A stretch of 33,710 bases of DNA, taken from Leucobacter sp. (GTDB lineage Bacteria; Actinomycetota; Actinomycetes; Actinomycetales; Microbacteriaceae). The notes beneath the pieces were generated by a model. That model ran no database searches and was not told where the DNA came from. It worked only from the letters and a program-made list of their open reading frames with translations. Both the position numbers and the translations under genes were made by a program. Shown piece after piece: positions 15,368 through 23,088 of the stretch (the stretch's first letter is position 1; each line of letters starts with the position of its first letter). The DNA is taken from the NCBI GenBank assembly GCA_031178565.1, contig JAPSIU010000003.1, positions 1-33,710 of the forward strand, written 5' to 3'.

Positions 15368-16219
15368 ATGTCAGCGACGCCGCACTCCCCGCACTCAGGA
15401 TCCGCCGCACCCGCTCCGCCCGTCGCGGAGCGGGTGGCGGTCGTCTCGGGCGCGGGTTCCCCGGACGGGATCGGGTTCGCGGCCGCGGCCCGCCTCGTGC
15501 GCGCGGGATACCGGGTCGTCGTGGGAGCCACGAGCGAGCGGATCCTCGATCGTGCGGCCGAGCTCGAGGACGCGGCCGCGGGTGCCCGCAGCGAGGCCGA
15601 CCGGATCCCCTGGGCGATCCCCGTCATCGCGGATCTCACCGAGGAGTCCGGGGCCGAGCGCCTCATCGACGCGGCGGTCGAGAGCTACGGCCGCCTCGAC
15701 GTGCTCGTGAACAATGCGGGTATGACCTCGGTCTCGGATCCGCAGGAACCCGCGGCCGCCTCAGCACTCGACCGGGCCGGGTGGGAGCACGCGATCACCC
15801 GCAACCTCACCACGGCCTACCTCGTGACCCGCTGCGCACTCCCCCGGCTCACCGCGGCGGAGCACGGGCGGATCATCACGGTCTCCTCCGTCTCCGGGCC
15901 GCTGCTCGCCTACCGCGGCGACGTCGGCTACCACGCGGCGAAGGCCGGGCTCGTCGGGCTCACCCGCTCCCTCGCAGTGGATCTCGCCGCGACCGGGACG
16001 ACCGCGAACGCGGTCGCCCCCGGCTGGATCAGAACCGGCTCGGCGACCGAGCACGAGAACCGCATGGGAGACGCGACACCGATGGGCCGCTCCGGCACCC
16101 CCGACGAGGTCGCGGCCGTGATCGAGTTCCTGGCGTCGCCGGCGGCCTCCTACGTGACCGGGCAGGTGCTGGTGGTGGACGGCGGCAACGCGATCCAGGA
16201 CGAGAAGGGGATCGCGTAG
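15368..16219 (+). CDS. Short-chain dehydrogenase/reductase
   Basis: A 283-residue NAD(P)-dependent oxidoreductase of the classical SDR type. A disordered 20-residue N-terminus (Pro/Ser/Ala) precedes the Rossmann fold. Seen: the dinucleotide loop GAGSPDGIG (about 29-37), NNAG (about 116-119), catalytic Ser in VSSVSG, Tyr and Lys in YHAAK, and the C-terminal VTGQVLVVDGG typical of FabG-like members. It has the usual length. The substrate is not predictable. It stands alone, 70 bases after the hydrolase, and converges with katA with only 16 bases between. No Shine-Dalgarno; a TAGGCT 6 bases before ATG suggests a leaderless mRNA. Confidence 0.88.
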   Translation: MSATPHSPHSGSAAPAPPVAERVAVVSGAGSPDGIGFAAAARLVRAGYRVVVGATSERILDRAAELEDAAAGARSEADRIPWAIPVIADLTEESGAERLIDAAVESYGRLDVLVNNAGMTSVSDPQEPAAASALDRAGWEHAITRNLTTAYLVTRCALPRLTAAEHGRIITVSSVSGPLLAYRGDVGYHAAKAGLVGLTRSLAVDLAATGTTANAVAPGWIRTGSATEHENRMGDATPMGRSGTPDEVAAVIEFLASPAASYVTGQVLVVDGGNAIQDEKGIA

Positions 16220-16235
16220 CCGCCGTCCCGCCGGA

Positions 16236-17690
16236 TCAGGCGCGCGCCGCCTCGAGGTTCGCGCGCAGCGAGCGACCGAGGCCCTCGTCCACCTGGCTCC
16301 AGTACCGGATCGCGCGCTCGCGGATCTCCTCGCTCTGCACGGCGCCGACCGCACCCGTGATCGTCGCGAGGAAGCGCTGCTTCGCGGCGGCGTCGAAGAC
16401 CTCGCGGAAGAGCGTCCCGGCCTGGCCGAAGTCGTCGTCCTCGGCGTGCAGCGTCGCGGCGGAGCGGATCAGCTCGCCGTCCGACTCCCAGGAGCCGGCG
16501 CCCGCGAGGGCCTCGTCGGCGACGGGGCCGCCCTTCGAGTTCGGCGCGTAGACCGGGGCGCTCGCCGGCTTGAAGCCGTGGCGCGCGGCGCCGTCCTGCG
16601 AGTAGTTGTGCACGGGTGCGACGGGCGCGTTCACCGGCAGCTCGTTGTAGTTCGTGCCGACCCGGTAGCGCTGGGCGTCGGGGTAGGAGAACACACGGGC
16701 CTGCAGCATCTTGTCGGGGCTGATGTCGATCCCGGGCACGGTGTTGGCCGGCGAGAACGCGGCCTGCTCGATCTGCGCGAAGAAGTTCTCGGGGTTGCGG
16801 TTCAGCGTGTGCACGCCGACCTCGATCAGCGGGTAGTCGGCGTGCGGCCACACCTTGGTGAGGTCGAAGGGGTTGAAGCGGTAGGTCTTCGCGTCCTCGT
16901 ACGGCATGACCTGCACGAAGACCTTCCAGGCCGGGAACTCGCCGCGCTCGATCGCCTCGTACAGGTCGCGCCGGTAGTAGTCGGCATCGGCGCCCGCGAT
17001 GGCCTCGGCCTCGGCGCCGCTCATCTCCTCGTTGCCCTGCAGCGCCTTGAAGTGGTACTTCACCCAGAAGCGCTCGCCGGCGGCGTTGATCCACTGGTAG
17101 GTGTGCGAGCCGAAGCCGGGCATGTGCCGCCAGGACCGGGGCAGACCGCGGTCCCCCATGAGGTAGGTCACCTGGTGGGCGGACTCGGGCGAGAGCGTCC
17201 AGAAGTCCCACTGCATGTCGGCGTCGCGCAGGCCCGATCCCGGCAGACGCTTCTGGGAGTGGATGAAATCGGGGAACTTGATGCCGTCGCGGATGAAGAA
17301 CACTGGGGTGTTGTTGCCGACGATGTCGTAGTTGCCCTCGCTGGTGTAGAACTTCACCGAGAAGCCCCGCACGTCGCGCCAGGTGTCGGGGGATCCCTGT
17401 TCGCCCGCGACCGAGGAGAAGCGCTGCACGGTCTCGGTCACGGCACCCGGCTGGAACACGGCCGCGCGAGTGTACGCGGAGACGTCGCCGGTGACGACGA
17501 ACTCGCCGAAGGCCCCTCCGCCCTTCGCGTGCACGATGCGCTCGGGGATCCGCTCGCGATTGAACTGGGCCAGCTTCTCGACCAGGTAGCGGTCGTGGAT
17601 CGCGATCGTGCCGTCGGCACCGGCGCTCAGCGAGTGTGCGTCGCTCACGACCGGGGTTCCCGTCTGGGTGGTGGTGGGAGTGTGTGACAT
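16236..17690 (-). CDS. katA: Monofunctional haem catalase (small-subunit clade)
   Basis: A 484-residue catalase, the normal length of the small-subunit clade, converting hydrogen peroxide to water and oxygen in the cytoplasm. Active-site residues are present: His54 in ERIVHAKGGGAFGEF, Asn127 in GNNTPVFFIRD, and the haem-ligand Tyr336 in RVFSYPDAQRYR. The start at 17690 follows GGAG. The gene lies 69 bases downstream of a Fur-family regulator on the same strand, the classical furA/catR-katA pair of actinobacteria, so peroxide- or metal-responsive repression is expected. Nothing odd is seen in the sequence. Confidence 0.95.
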   Translation of the reverse strand: MSHTPTTTQTGTPVVSDAHSLSAGADGTIAIHDRYLVEKLAQFNRERIPERIVHAKGGGAFGEFVVTGDVSAYTRAAVFQPGAVTETVQRFSSVAGEQGSPDTWRDVRGFSVKFYTSEGNYDIVGNNTPVFFIRDGIKFPDFIHSQKRLPGSGLRDADMQWDFWTLSPESAHQVTYLMGDRGLPRSWRHMPGFGSHTYQWINAAGERFWVKYHFKALQGNEEMSGAEAEAIAGADADYYRRDLYEAIERGEFPAWKVFVQVMPYEDAKTYRFNPFDLTKVWPHADYPLIEVGVHTLNRNPENFFAQIEQAAFSPANTVPGIDISPDKMLQARVFSYPDAQRYRVGTNYNELPVNAPVAPVHNYSQDGAARHGFKPASAPVYAPNSKGGPVADEALAGAGSWESDGELIRSAATLHAEDDDFGQAGTLFREVFDAAAKQRFLATITGAVGAVQSEEIRERAIRYWSQVDEGLGRSLRANLEAARA

Positions 17691-17759
17691 GCAGTGTTCT
17701 CCATTCTGTTTTCGGGTACGACGAATACCGCCCCGGTCGAGGGGAGGCGCGGGGCTGCT

Positions 17760-18182
17760 CTACGCGGCCGACTCCTGACAGTCGGAGCACAGGCCCCAGA
17801 ACGTGACCTCGGCCGATCGGACGGTGAAGCCCGACGTCGAGGACGGGTCGAGACACGGCGCGTGCCCGACGACGCAGTCCACGTCGCCCACCGCTCCGCA
17901 GCGGGAGCAGACGACGTGGTGATGGTTGTCGCCGACGCGCCGCTCGTAGAGAGCCGCGGATCCGGCGGGCTCGATCCGGCGGACGAGGCCCGCCGCCGTC
18001 AGATCCGCGAGGATGTTGTGCACCGACTGGATCGAGGTCGTCGGCAGCTCACGAGCGACCACCCGGAACACCCCGTCGGCGTCCGAGTGCGGCATGGAGA
18101 CGAGCGCGTCGAGCACCGCGATCCGGCCCGCGGTCGCCCGCAGCCCGGCGCTTCGCAGCGTCTCGTCGAGGGTGGTCTCCAT
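17760..18182 (-). CDS. Fur-family metal/peroxide-responsive repressor (FurA/PerR/CatR-like)
   Basis: A 140-residue Fur-family regulator. Residues 10-80 are the winged helix (RATAGRIAVLDALVSMPHSDADGVF; TTSIQSVHNILADLTAAGLV), followed by the dimerisation domain with GDNHHHVVC. Two zinc-type pairs are seen: Cys92-x2-Cys95 and Cys132-x2-Cys135 at the C-terminus. The position directly upstream of katA and these motifs point to a peroxide or iron sensor controlling catalase. The start at 18182 has no Shine-Dalgarno, but a TAGTGT -10 lies 7 bases upstream, indicating a leaderless message; a longer in-frame start would read through the AT-rich promoter and is rejected. The promoter carries an operator-like palindrome, so it probably represses itself. 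Confidence 0.92.
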   Translation of the reverse strand: METTLDETLRSAGLRATAGRIAVLDALVSMPHSDADGVFRVVARELPTTSIQSVHNILADLTAAGLVRRIEPAGSAALYERRVGDNHHHVVCSRCGAVGDVDCVVGHAPCLDPSSTSGFTVRSAEVTFWGLCSDCQESAA

Positions 18183-18189
18183 GCCAGCA

Positions 18190-18219
18190 ACACTATCCAC
18201 TTTTTTGAATAACTCAAAA
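18190..18219 (-). promoter_or_regulatory. fur promoter with overlapping Fur-box-like palindrome
   Basis: On the minus strand, -35 TTGAGT (18212-18217) and -10 TAGTGT (18190-18195) are 16 bases apart, and the -10 ends 7 bases before ATG. A palindrome TTTTGA-N5-TCAAAA (18203-18219) covers the -35 and spacer. It is strikingly AT-rich for this genome and overlaps the stop codon of the upstream sipW-like gene. Confidence 0.65.
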
Positions 18220-18744
18220 TAATTGTCCCGGCGAGTCCGACGGCGATCGGTCGCGGAGCGGGATCCGGACCCAGGCGAGGAGCAGCACGAACGCGAGCAC
18301 CGCAAGCACAGCGCCGAGGCCGGCCGGCGTGCGCAGCGCCAGCGCGAGACAGCCGAGCCAGGGCAGCGTCACGACGTGCAGCCCGGCCTCCCGCACGAGG
18401 TACGGCACCGGGTCGTCGGTATCGTTGGCGTCGCCCCGCAGCACGAGGGAGGCGAGTCCCCCATCGAGCGGATCGACCGACACGACGCGATGCGTGACGA
18501 GGCCGTGCCCGTCCCCGCGAGGGACGGTGACGACCGCGCCGGGCTCGATCCCCGACGCATCAACGGTTCGGCTGAGGATCAGCGAGCCGATCGGCAGCTC
18601 GGGCTCCATCGATCCCGAGACGACGACCGCGGGCCGCAGCCCGAGCACCATCGACGCGGCGAAGGCCAGGATGCTGAGCGCGCCGATCACCGCCGCACCC
18701 CACAGCAGCGCGGATCGCAGAATGCGCAGAGCGGTCATGGTCAT
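18214..18744 (-). CDS. sipW: SipW-type signal peptidase I
   Basis: A 176-residue membrane protease of the ER-type (SipW) branch of signal peptidase I. An N-terminal membrane segment (about 8-36) is followed by the catalytic SGSMEP with Ser45, the strand containing His85 (VTHRVVSV; His replaces the Lys of bacterial-type enzymes), GDAND at 103-107, and a second membrane segment near the C-terminus (about 140-160). SipW enzymes process TasA/camelysin-like proteins. Here it is the last gene of an operon encoding at least four proteins with such signal sequences, which are the predicted substrates. The ATG at 18744 follows GAGGAG at 9 bases. Confidence 0.9.
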   Translation of the reverse strand: MTMTALRILRSALLWGAAVIGALSILAFAASMVLGLRPAVVVSGSMEPELPIGSLILSRTVDASGIEPGAVVTVPRGDGHGLVTHRVVSVDPLDGGLASLVLRGDANDTDDPVPYLVREAGLHVVTLPWLGCLALALRTPAGLGAVLAVLAFVLLLAWVRIPLRDRSPSDSPGQLF

Positions 18745-18793
18745 ACGGGTCGTCTCCTCGGGTCGGGCGGATGCGTCGGGAATGTACGGGCTC

Positions 18794-18816
18794 GGGGATC
18801 CGGATCGGGGATCCCC
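18794..18816 (-). promoter_or_regulatory. Hairpin between the RCC1-like gene and sipW
   Basis: A perfect 8-bp stem GGGGATCC/GGATCCCC with a 7-base loop lies in the 96-base gap, the only sizeable gap in this operon. No T-run follows. It may lower sipW expression relative to its substrates or protect upstream mRNA. Confidence 0.4.
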
Positions 18817-18840
18817 TTCGGGTCGGATGGATCGGGCGGC

Positions 18841-20517
18841 TCATCGCAGCACCTGCACGGTCCCAGCGGCGGAGTCGCTCACGGGGGCGCCGAACGGCGT
18901 CTCCGGAGCGGCTTCGTCGTAGCGGTAGATCTTGTATCCCTGCAGGGCCTTCGCCGGCACGACGCACTGGTTGAAGGCGTAGCCCGCGACGGTGCCCGCG
19001 CCCCACGCCCACATCGAACCGTCGGCGGAGCGCGCCCAGGAAGCGCACTGCGTCGACGCGATGGAGGTGACGGGGCGCTCTCCCGGCAGGCCCGCGACGG
19101 GGACGGGGAGATCCACCCGATTGACCGCCGTGGGTCCGCCGGCGGACGAGCAGCCGCCCGCGACGATCCGTCCCCAGTTCGTCGGCGCGCCGACCGCCTG
19201 GCAGGCGTTGTTGGCGCCCCAGCCGTACGCGATGCCGTCGCCGGAGAGCGCGAGCAGCGAGCTCACGCCGGCGGTGACGCGGTCGATCGAGAGGGACCCG
19301 GCGACGGGCGCGGGTCTGCCCGCGGGCTCCGACGCGCTCGGAGTACGGCCGAGGAACTGCTCCCCGTAACCGGCCTTCGTCAACCAGGTGAGGAGTTCTC
19401 CCCCGCTCGTGAGCAGCCGCGCGGCCCCGGCGCTGAACCCCAGCTGGCGCACCGGGCAGCCCGAGTCGTCCACGAGCGCGCTGCCCTTCGATCCGTCGCA
19501 GGCCGGCAGCACCCGTTCGCGCGTGTGCTCGACGATCGCGAGGTAGCGCTCGTGCCGCTGCGTATCGTCCGGCAGCCGGGCCTCGTCGTAGACGAGCCCG
19601 TCCGCGGTGGTGTAGCTCTCGGGATAGCGCTGGAACAGCGCGCGATTCGCCCCCTCGTTGAGCGCCGGGCAGCGGGCGTTCACGGTGACGCCGCTCAGGC
19701 CGTCGGTGGTGTCGAAGCCCCAGGTGTAGACGAGCCCGTTGCGGCCGACGGCTCCCGCGGAGTTCGTGCCGCCCCAGATCGACCGCCAGGCGACCTCACC
19801 GAGGTTCGATGGGCCCGTGCACGGCCAGGCCGACGGGACGGCCGTCGTCGCGCGCACCGCGAAGGGCAGTGCCGCGCTCGCGGCGCCCGCCGGATTCGGC
19901 AGGTTCTCGCCTCCGTAGCCCCAGGCCCACATCACCCCATCGCCGTCGAGCGCCAGGAACTGGTTCTCGATGCGGGCGATGGAGGCGATCGGCGGCAGCT
20001 CGCCGCCCCCGTCGGTCCGGATCACACGCCCCGCGTGCGCGCTGTCCGCTCGCGAGATGCCGCCTCGGCCGATGAGCTTCTCGCCACCGTACGGCCGCCC
20101 CCAGGTCCACACCCCGCCGCCGGCGTCGAGCGCCATGAACGATGTCGTGTCCGCCCACGGCGCATGGAAGTCGTTGGTCGATCCCGCGGCGTCGACGATG
20201 CGCACGCCGTCGGGGAAGGCGACGCGCGTGGGCTCCGCCGTCGGGGCGACCGAGAGGCTGCCGTTGCCGTCGCCCGTCCCCCGGTAGCCCGAGACGTACA
20301 GATCTCCGCGCGCGGAGACGAAGACCGAGGAGGCCGCCGACTGGTCGACGTTCACCGGCGGGGACTCGAGCCCCGACGAGGTGACGAGGGATGCCCGGCC
20401 GAACGTCGAGTCGGTGAAGCCCGCCGCTGTCGTCTCGGCGCCCGCGAGCCCGATGACCGCGATGAGCGTCGCCGCCGCGAGTGTCTTCTTCGTGGCTCTC
20501 ATGCGTATGGCGCTCAT
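18841..20517 (-). CDS. Exported RCC1-repeat beta-propeller with SipW-type N-terminus
   Basis: A 558-residue secreted protein. A basic start and hydrophobic segment (about 10-32) end in TTAAGFTDSTFG, the A-x-F-x-D form of SipW-processed signal sequences. The mature part has about seven RCC1-like repeats, each with a strand ending in a G-x-x-W/Y-x-WG motif (for example GGGVWTWGR, GDGVMWAWGY, NGLVYTWGF, GDGIAYGWGA, DGSMWAWGA), indicating a seven-bladed propeller, probably for protein or surface contact. Several Cys late in the chain could form disulfides. It overlaps the upstream gene by 4 bases (ATGA). RCC1-like propellers are rare in bacteria as SipW cargo; the partner is unknown. Confidence 0.8.
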   Translation of the reverse strand: MSAIRMRATKKTLAAATLIAVIGLAGAETTAAGFTDSTFGRASLVTSSGLESPPVNVDQSAASSVFVSARGDLYVSGYRGTGDGNGSLSVAPTAEPTRVAFPDGVRIVDAAGSTNDFHAPWADTTSFMALDAGGGVWTWGRPYGGEKLIGRGGISRADSAHAGRVIRTDGGGELPPIASIARIENQFLALDGDGVMWAWGYGGENLPNPAGAASAALPFAVRATTAVPSAWPCTGPSNLGEVAWRSIWGGTNSAGAVGRNGLVYTWGFDTTDGLSGVTVNARCPALNEGANRALFQRYPESYTTADGLVYDEARLPDDTQRHERYLAIVEHTRERVLPACDGSKGSALVDDSGCPVRQLGFSAGAARLLTSGGELLTWLTKAGYGEQFLGRTPSASEPAGRPAPVAGSLSIDRVTAGVSSLLALSGDGIAYGWGANNACQAVGAPTNWGRIVAGGCSSAGGPTAVNRVDLPVPVAGLPGERPVTSIASTQCASWARSADGSMWAWGAGTVAGYAFNQCVVPAKALQGYKIYRYDEAAPETPFGAPVSDSAAGTVQVLR

Positions 20518-21767
20518 GCCTGCGATCTCCCTTCGAGGTGGACGGCGACGGTCCAGTCCGCGCCCGTCATCGCGCGGAGCGCGGGGTCGTCCGCGAGCTG
20601 CAGCGTCAGGAGGTACGTGCGGCAGGATCCGGCCCCGCCGGTGTACGCCTCGCCGGGCGACTGCGCCGCGCCCTCGCGAGGCGCGAGCACCGTTCCCACG
20701 ACGCTCTCCGTCAGTTCGCTCAGCGGCACGCCCGCCCCCGGGTCGGCGGGGTCGCCGACGAGCACCCGCTCACCGGCGGGATCCTCCGCTCCGCCGCAGT
20801 GCTCGCTCTCGACCACTGTGAGGCGCAGCAGCCGTTCCAGGTGGTCGATCCCGCCCTCGGGAACCTCCAGGCGCAACGCCGGAACCGCCGAGACCGCCGC
20901 GCTGTTGTTCGCGAGCGCGAGCTGAATCCGGATCGCGGATCCCGGGACGATCCCCTTCGCGGGGGTGAAGCGCACGGTCTCGCCCGGGCGCGTGGCGACC
21001 CGCCGGATCGTGCCCCGGTCGTCGAGCATCGCCACTTCGAAGTCGGCGGCGAGATCCGATCGGAGTCGCACGCGATCGGTGTAGGCCGCCTGGACCTGGA
21101 CGGCGACCAGAGCGGCGATCGCGATCACCGCGACCGCCGCCGCGGCCGCGAACAGCCCGGCCCTCGTCCACCGGGCGCCTCTCCGCCGAATGAGCAGCGA
21201 ACCGCCCAGGCCGGCCGCGGCGAGCGCCACCGCCGCAAGCCACCCGGTCTGCTCGCCGCCCGTCATCGCCAGGCCGCCGTCGAAGGAGGCGGAGCCCCCG
21301 TCCTGCACCGCCGCGAAGCGGAAGTGCAGCGTCGCGTCCGATCCGCGGTACTCGTCTCCGGCCGCCGCCGGCAGCGCTGCGATCGCCCGGACGGCGTTCG
21401 AGCGACTGTCCCCGGACGACGGCACGGCCACGACCCGGCCGCGGAGCTCCGCGGCCGTCCCCGACGCGAGCTCCAGCGGAAACGCTCCGGCCGCGTCGTC
21501 GCCCTGCCCATCGAGCAGTTCGAGGCGCAGGCTCAGCGGATGACCGCCCTCGGTCGCCCGACCCTCGGCCTCGAGCAGCACGAGCGAGACTCGGCCCGGA
21601 TCCTCATCGGGAGCGCGCACGCGCATGATCCACTCGACGCTGCGCCCCGGAGCCGGGGTCTGGATCGTCGTGACCTCGCCCTCCGTCTCGAGCCGGGGCT
21701 CCGCGTGCGCGGCGGTCCCGCCCCACATCAGCGACAGCAGCGCGAGGAGCGTCGCGATCGGCCTCAT
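20514..21767 (-). CDS. Hybrid surface protein: LAMTG-sorted domain fused to a SipW/TasA-like domain
   Basis: A 417-residue protein. Signal peptide residues 1-22 (cut after AHA), an all-beta domain (about 23-160), then LAMTG (166-170), a hydrophobic segment (175-193) and RRR (194-196): a complete C-terminal sorting signal of the LAXTG (sortase E) class. The chain does not stop. It continues into a second hydrophobic segment (204-226) ending in AAYTD and a further beta-rich domain (about 230-417, with a Cys pair near 335 and 385), the layout of a SipW-processed protein. The start is ATG 21767 (AGGAG, 7 bases), overlapping the upstream stop by 4 bases; earlier in-frame starts lie inside that gene. 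No sequence sign of a frameshift at the junction is seen. Confidence 0.75.
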   Translation of the reverse strand: MRPIATLLALLSLMWGGTAAHAEPRLETEGEVTTIQTPAPGRSVEWIMRVRAPDEDPGRVSLVLLEAEGRATEGGHPLSLRLELLDGQGDDAAGAFPLELASGTAAELRGRVVAVPSSGDSRSNAVRAIAALPAAAGDEYRGSDATLHFRFAAVQDGGSASFDGGLAMTGGEQTGWLAAVALAAAGLGGSLLIRRRGARWTRAGLFAAAAAVAVIAIAALVAVQVQAAYTDRVRLRSDLAADFEVAMLDDRGTIRRVATRPGETVRFTPAKGIVPGSAIRIQLALANNSAAVSAVPALRLEVPEGGIDHLERLLRLTVVESEHCGGAEDPAGERVLVGDPADPGAGVPLSELTESVVGTVLAPREGAAQSPGEAYTGGAGSCRTYLLTLQLADDPALRAMTGADWTVAVHLEGRSQA

Positions 21768-22474
21768 TCCCATACTCCTTCCAGAAGGATCGGTTGGTCT
21801 CCGGCCACCGTCTCGCCGATCACCTGCAGCACGAGCCCGAGAGGACGGCCGAAACTCGCGGCGGGGGCGTCGGAGGCGAGCCACAGACCGACCGAGACCA
21901 CCGCCTGCTCACCGGCTCCGAGGGCCGTCCCAAGATCGAGGCCCTCGGGATGATCCGCGAACCAGGAGCCGCGGATCGGCGCGTCGCCGATCGCATCGCC
22001 CCCGATCGTCGCTCCGACGAGCAGGGCGGCGGGATCGGCGCCTCCGGTCGCCTCCGCCTCGTCCTCCGCGGCGCGGACGACGAGGCGGAGGGCCGCGGGG
22101 CCCTCGGACAGATTGACGACGGGCATCGCGACCGTCGCCGTCGGCCGCTGCGGCCACCCCGCGGGGTCCTCCTCGAGCACGCGGACGGGCAGACCGTTCG
22201 AGGTCAGCTCGCTCGCGTCGTCGATCTCCGGATGCTGCACGACGGCTGGGTCGCCATCGCCGTCGGGTTCCCCGAACTGCGCGACGTCGACCGCGCCTCC
22301 CGCGGAGACCTCCCCCGCGAAGCCCGCGGTGAATAGGGCGTCGGTCGCGGGAACCGACGCCGCTACGACGAGAAGTGCGACGGCGGCGCACACACCCGCG
22401 ATGCCTCGGCGCCATGCCTGCGGACATGGTCGCGACGGCGGATGTCGCCGCGGCGGCGCGCATCCCGCGCTCAC
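21764..22474 (-). CDS. SipW-dependent TasA/camelysin-like exported protein
   Basis: A 236-residue protein starting at GTG 22474, which overlaps the upstream stop (GTGA). The basic N-terminus and hydrophobic segment (about 22-44, GIAGVCAAVALLVVAASVP) end in ATDALFTAGFAGEVSAGGAVDVAQFGEPDGDG, the pattern of SipW-processed proteins: cleavage region, a short F/G-rich strand, then VD-x-x-FG. The mature part is an Asp/Glu-rich beta sandwich of about 185 residues. Such proteins can form extracellular fibres (TasA) or cell-surface layers. No membrane anchor is seen at the C-terminus, so it is probably released or polymerised. Which of these applies is not visible in the sequence. Confidence 0.7.
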   Translation of the reverse strand: MSAGCAPPRRHPPSRPCPQAWRRGIAGVCAAVALLVVAASVPATDALFTAGFAGEVSAGGAVDVAQFGEPDGDGDPAVVQHPEIDDASELTSNGLPVRVLEEDPAGWPQRPTATVAMPVVNLSEGPAALRLVVRAAEDEAEATGGADPAALLVGATIGGDAIGDAPIRGSWFADHPEGLDLGTALGAGEQAVVSVGLWLASDAPAASFGRPLGLVLQVIGETVAGDQPILLEGVWE

Positions 22475-23085
22475 CGGGAGATCCCGTCCACGCGGAGGCG
22501 CACGACGGACCCCGGGGAACCGGACGCCCCGAGGAGCTGCGCGGGTTCATCGGAGAGGACCCGCAGCCCGAAGTTGCGTACTTCACCGGGTTCGAGAGGG
22601 CTCCCCGCGCAGGCCCGCCGGCTGCCCTCCTCGGGAAGCGTCAGCAGCGCCCCGTCCCTCCCCGAGAGCACTGCGCGCGGGGGGGCCGCGGAGTCCGACG
22701 GCTGCCGGTCCTGCTCGAGCGTGAAACACAGCGCAGCCGGGAGGGTCGGACTCGTGTTGCGAACCGCTATCGCGTAGCTGCGATCGCCGCCGCCATCCGC
22801 GTCGGAGCCGGCCAGGCCGACTTCGAGGGCCTCCGGGTTGGCCTCGGACCACTCCGGCGGGGCCGGCGTCCACTCCGGGATCGACGTGCTCTCCACCGTC
22901 CCCGCCTCCTCTCTCGCTGCGATCTGGATATCGAACTCGTGATCCGCCCCCGCGCGCATCTGCGCGACGACATCGATCGCGATGACGCTGAGCGCCGCGG
23001 TGGACAGCACCGCGGCCGCGAGCAGCGCTCCGAGGCTCGCGCCTGCCCTCATGCGGCGACCCGCGACCGCGCTGCCGGCCCGCAT
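22471..23085 (-). CDS. Exported small beta-rich protein of the SipW operon
   Basis: A 204-residue protein. The N-terminus is basic with a hydrophobic segment (about 16-40, SLGALLAAAVLSTAALSVIAIDV), then QMRAGADHEFDIQIAARE, which resembles the FD/YNIQV strand of its operon neighbour although the F-x-D element of a SipW site is weak. The mature part includes a conserved VRNTSPTLPAALCFTLEQD strand pair, as in TasA-like folds, and two Cys (about 119 and 160) able to form a disulfide. The ATG at 23085 lies 3 bases after the upstream stop without a strong ribosome-binding site, so translation is probably coupled. Alternative: an ordinary Sec substrate. Confidence 0.65.
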   Translation of the reverse strand: MRAGSAVAGRRMRAGASLGALLAAAVLSTAALSVIAIDVVAQMRAGADHEFDIQIAAREEAGTVESTSIPEWTPAPPEWSEANPEALEVGLAGSDADGGGDRSYAIAVRNTSPTLPAALCFTLEQDRQPSDSAAPPRAVLSGRDGALLTLPEEGSRRACAGSPLEPGEVRNFGLRVLSDEPAQLLGASGSPGSVVRLRVDGISR

Positions 23086-23088
23086 CGG

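Noticed and set aside
18223..20925. A 900-codon plus-strand frame antisense to the SipW operon
   Set aside because: Arg/Gly/His-rich translation without motifs, opposite well-supported genes; an effect of high GC at third positions.
21180..21250. A frameshift or separate gene start at the junction of the LAMTG domain and the second domain
   Set aside because: The other two frames give no hydrophobic N-terminus and no usable start after the GGAGAGG there; the single frame stays open and codes for both domains.
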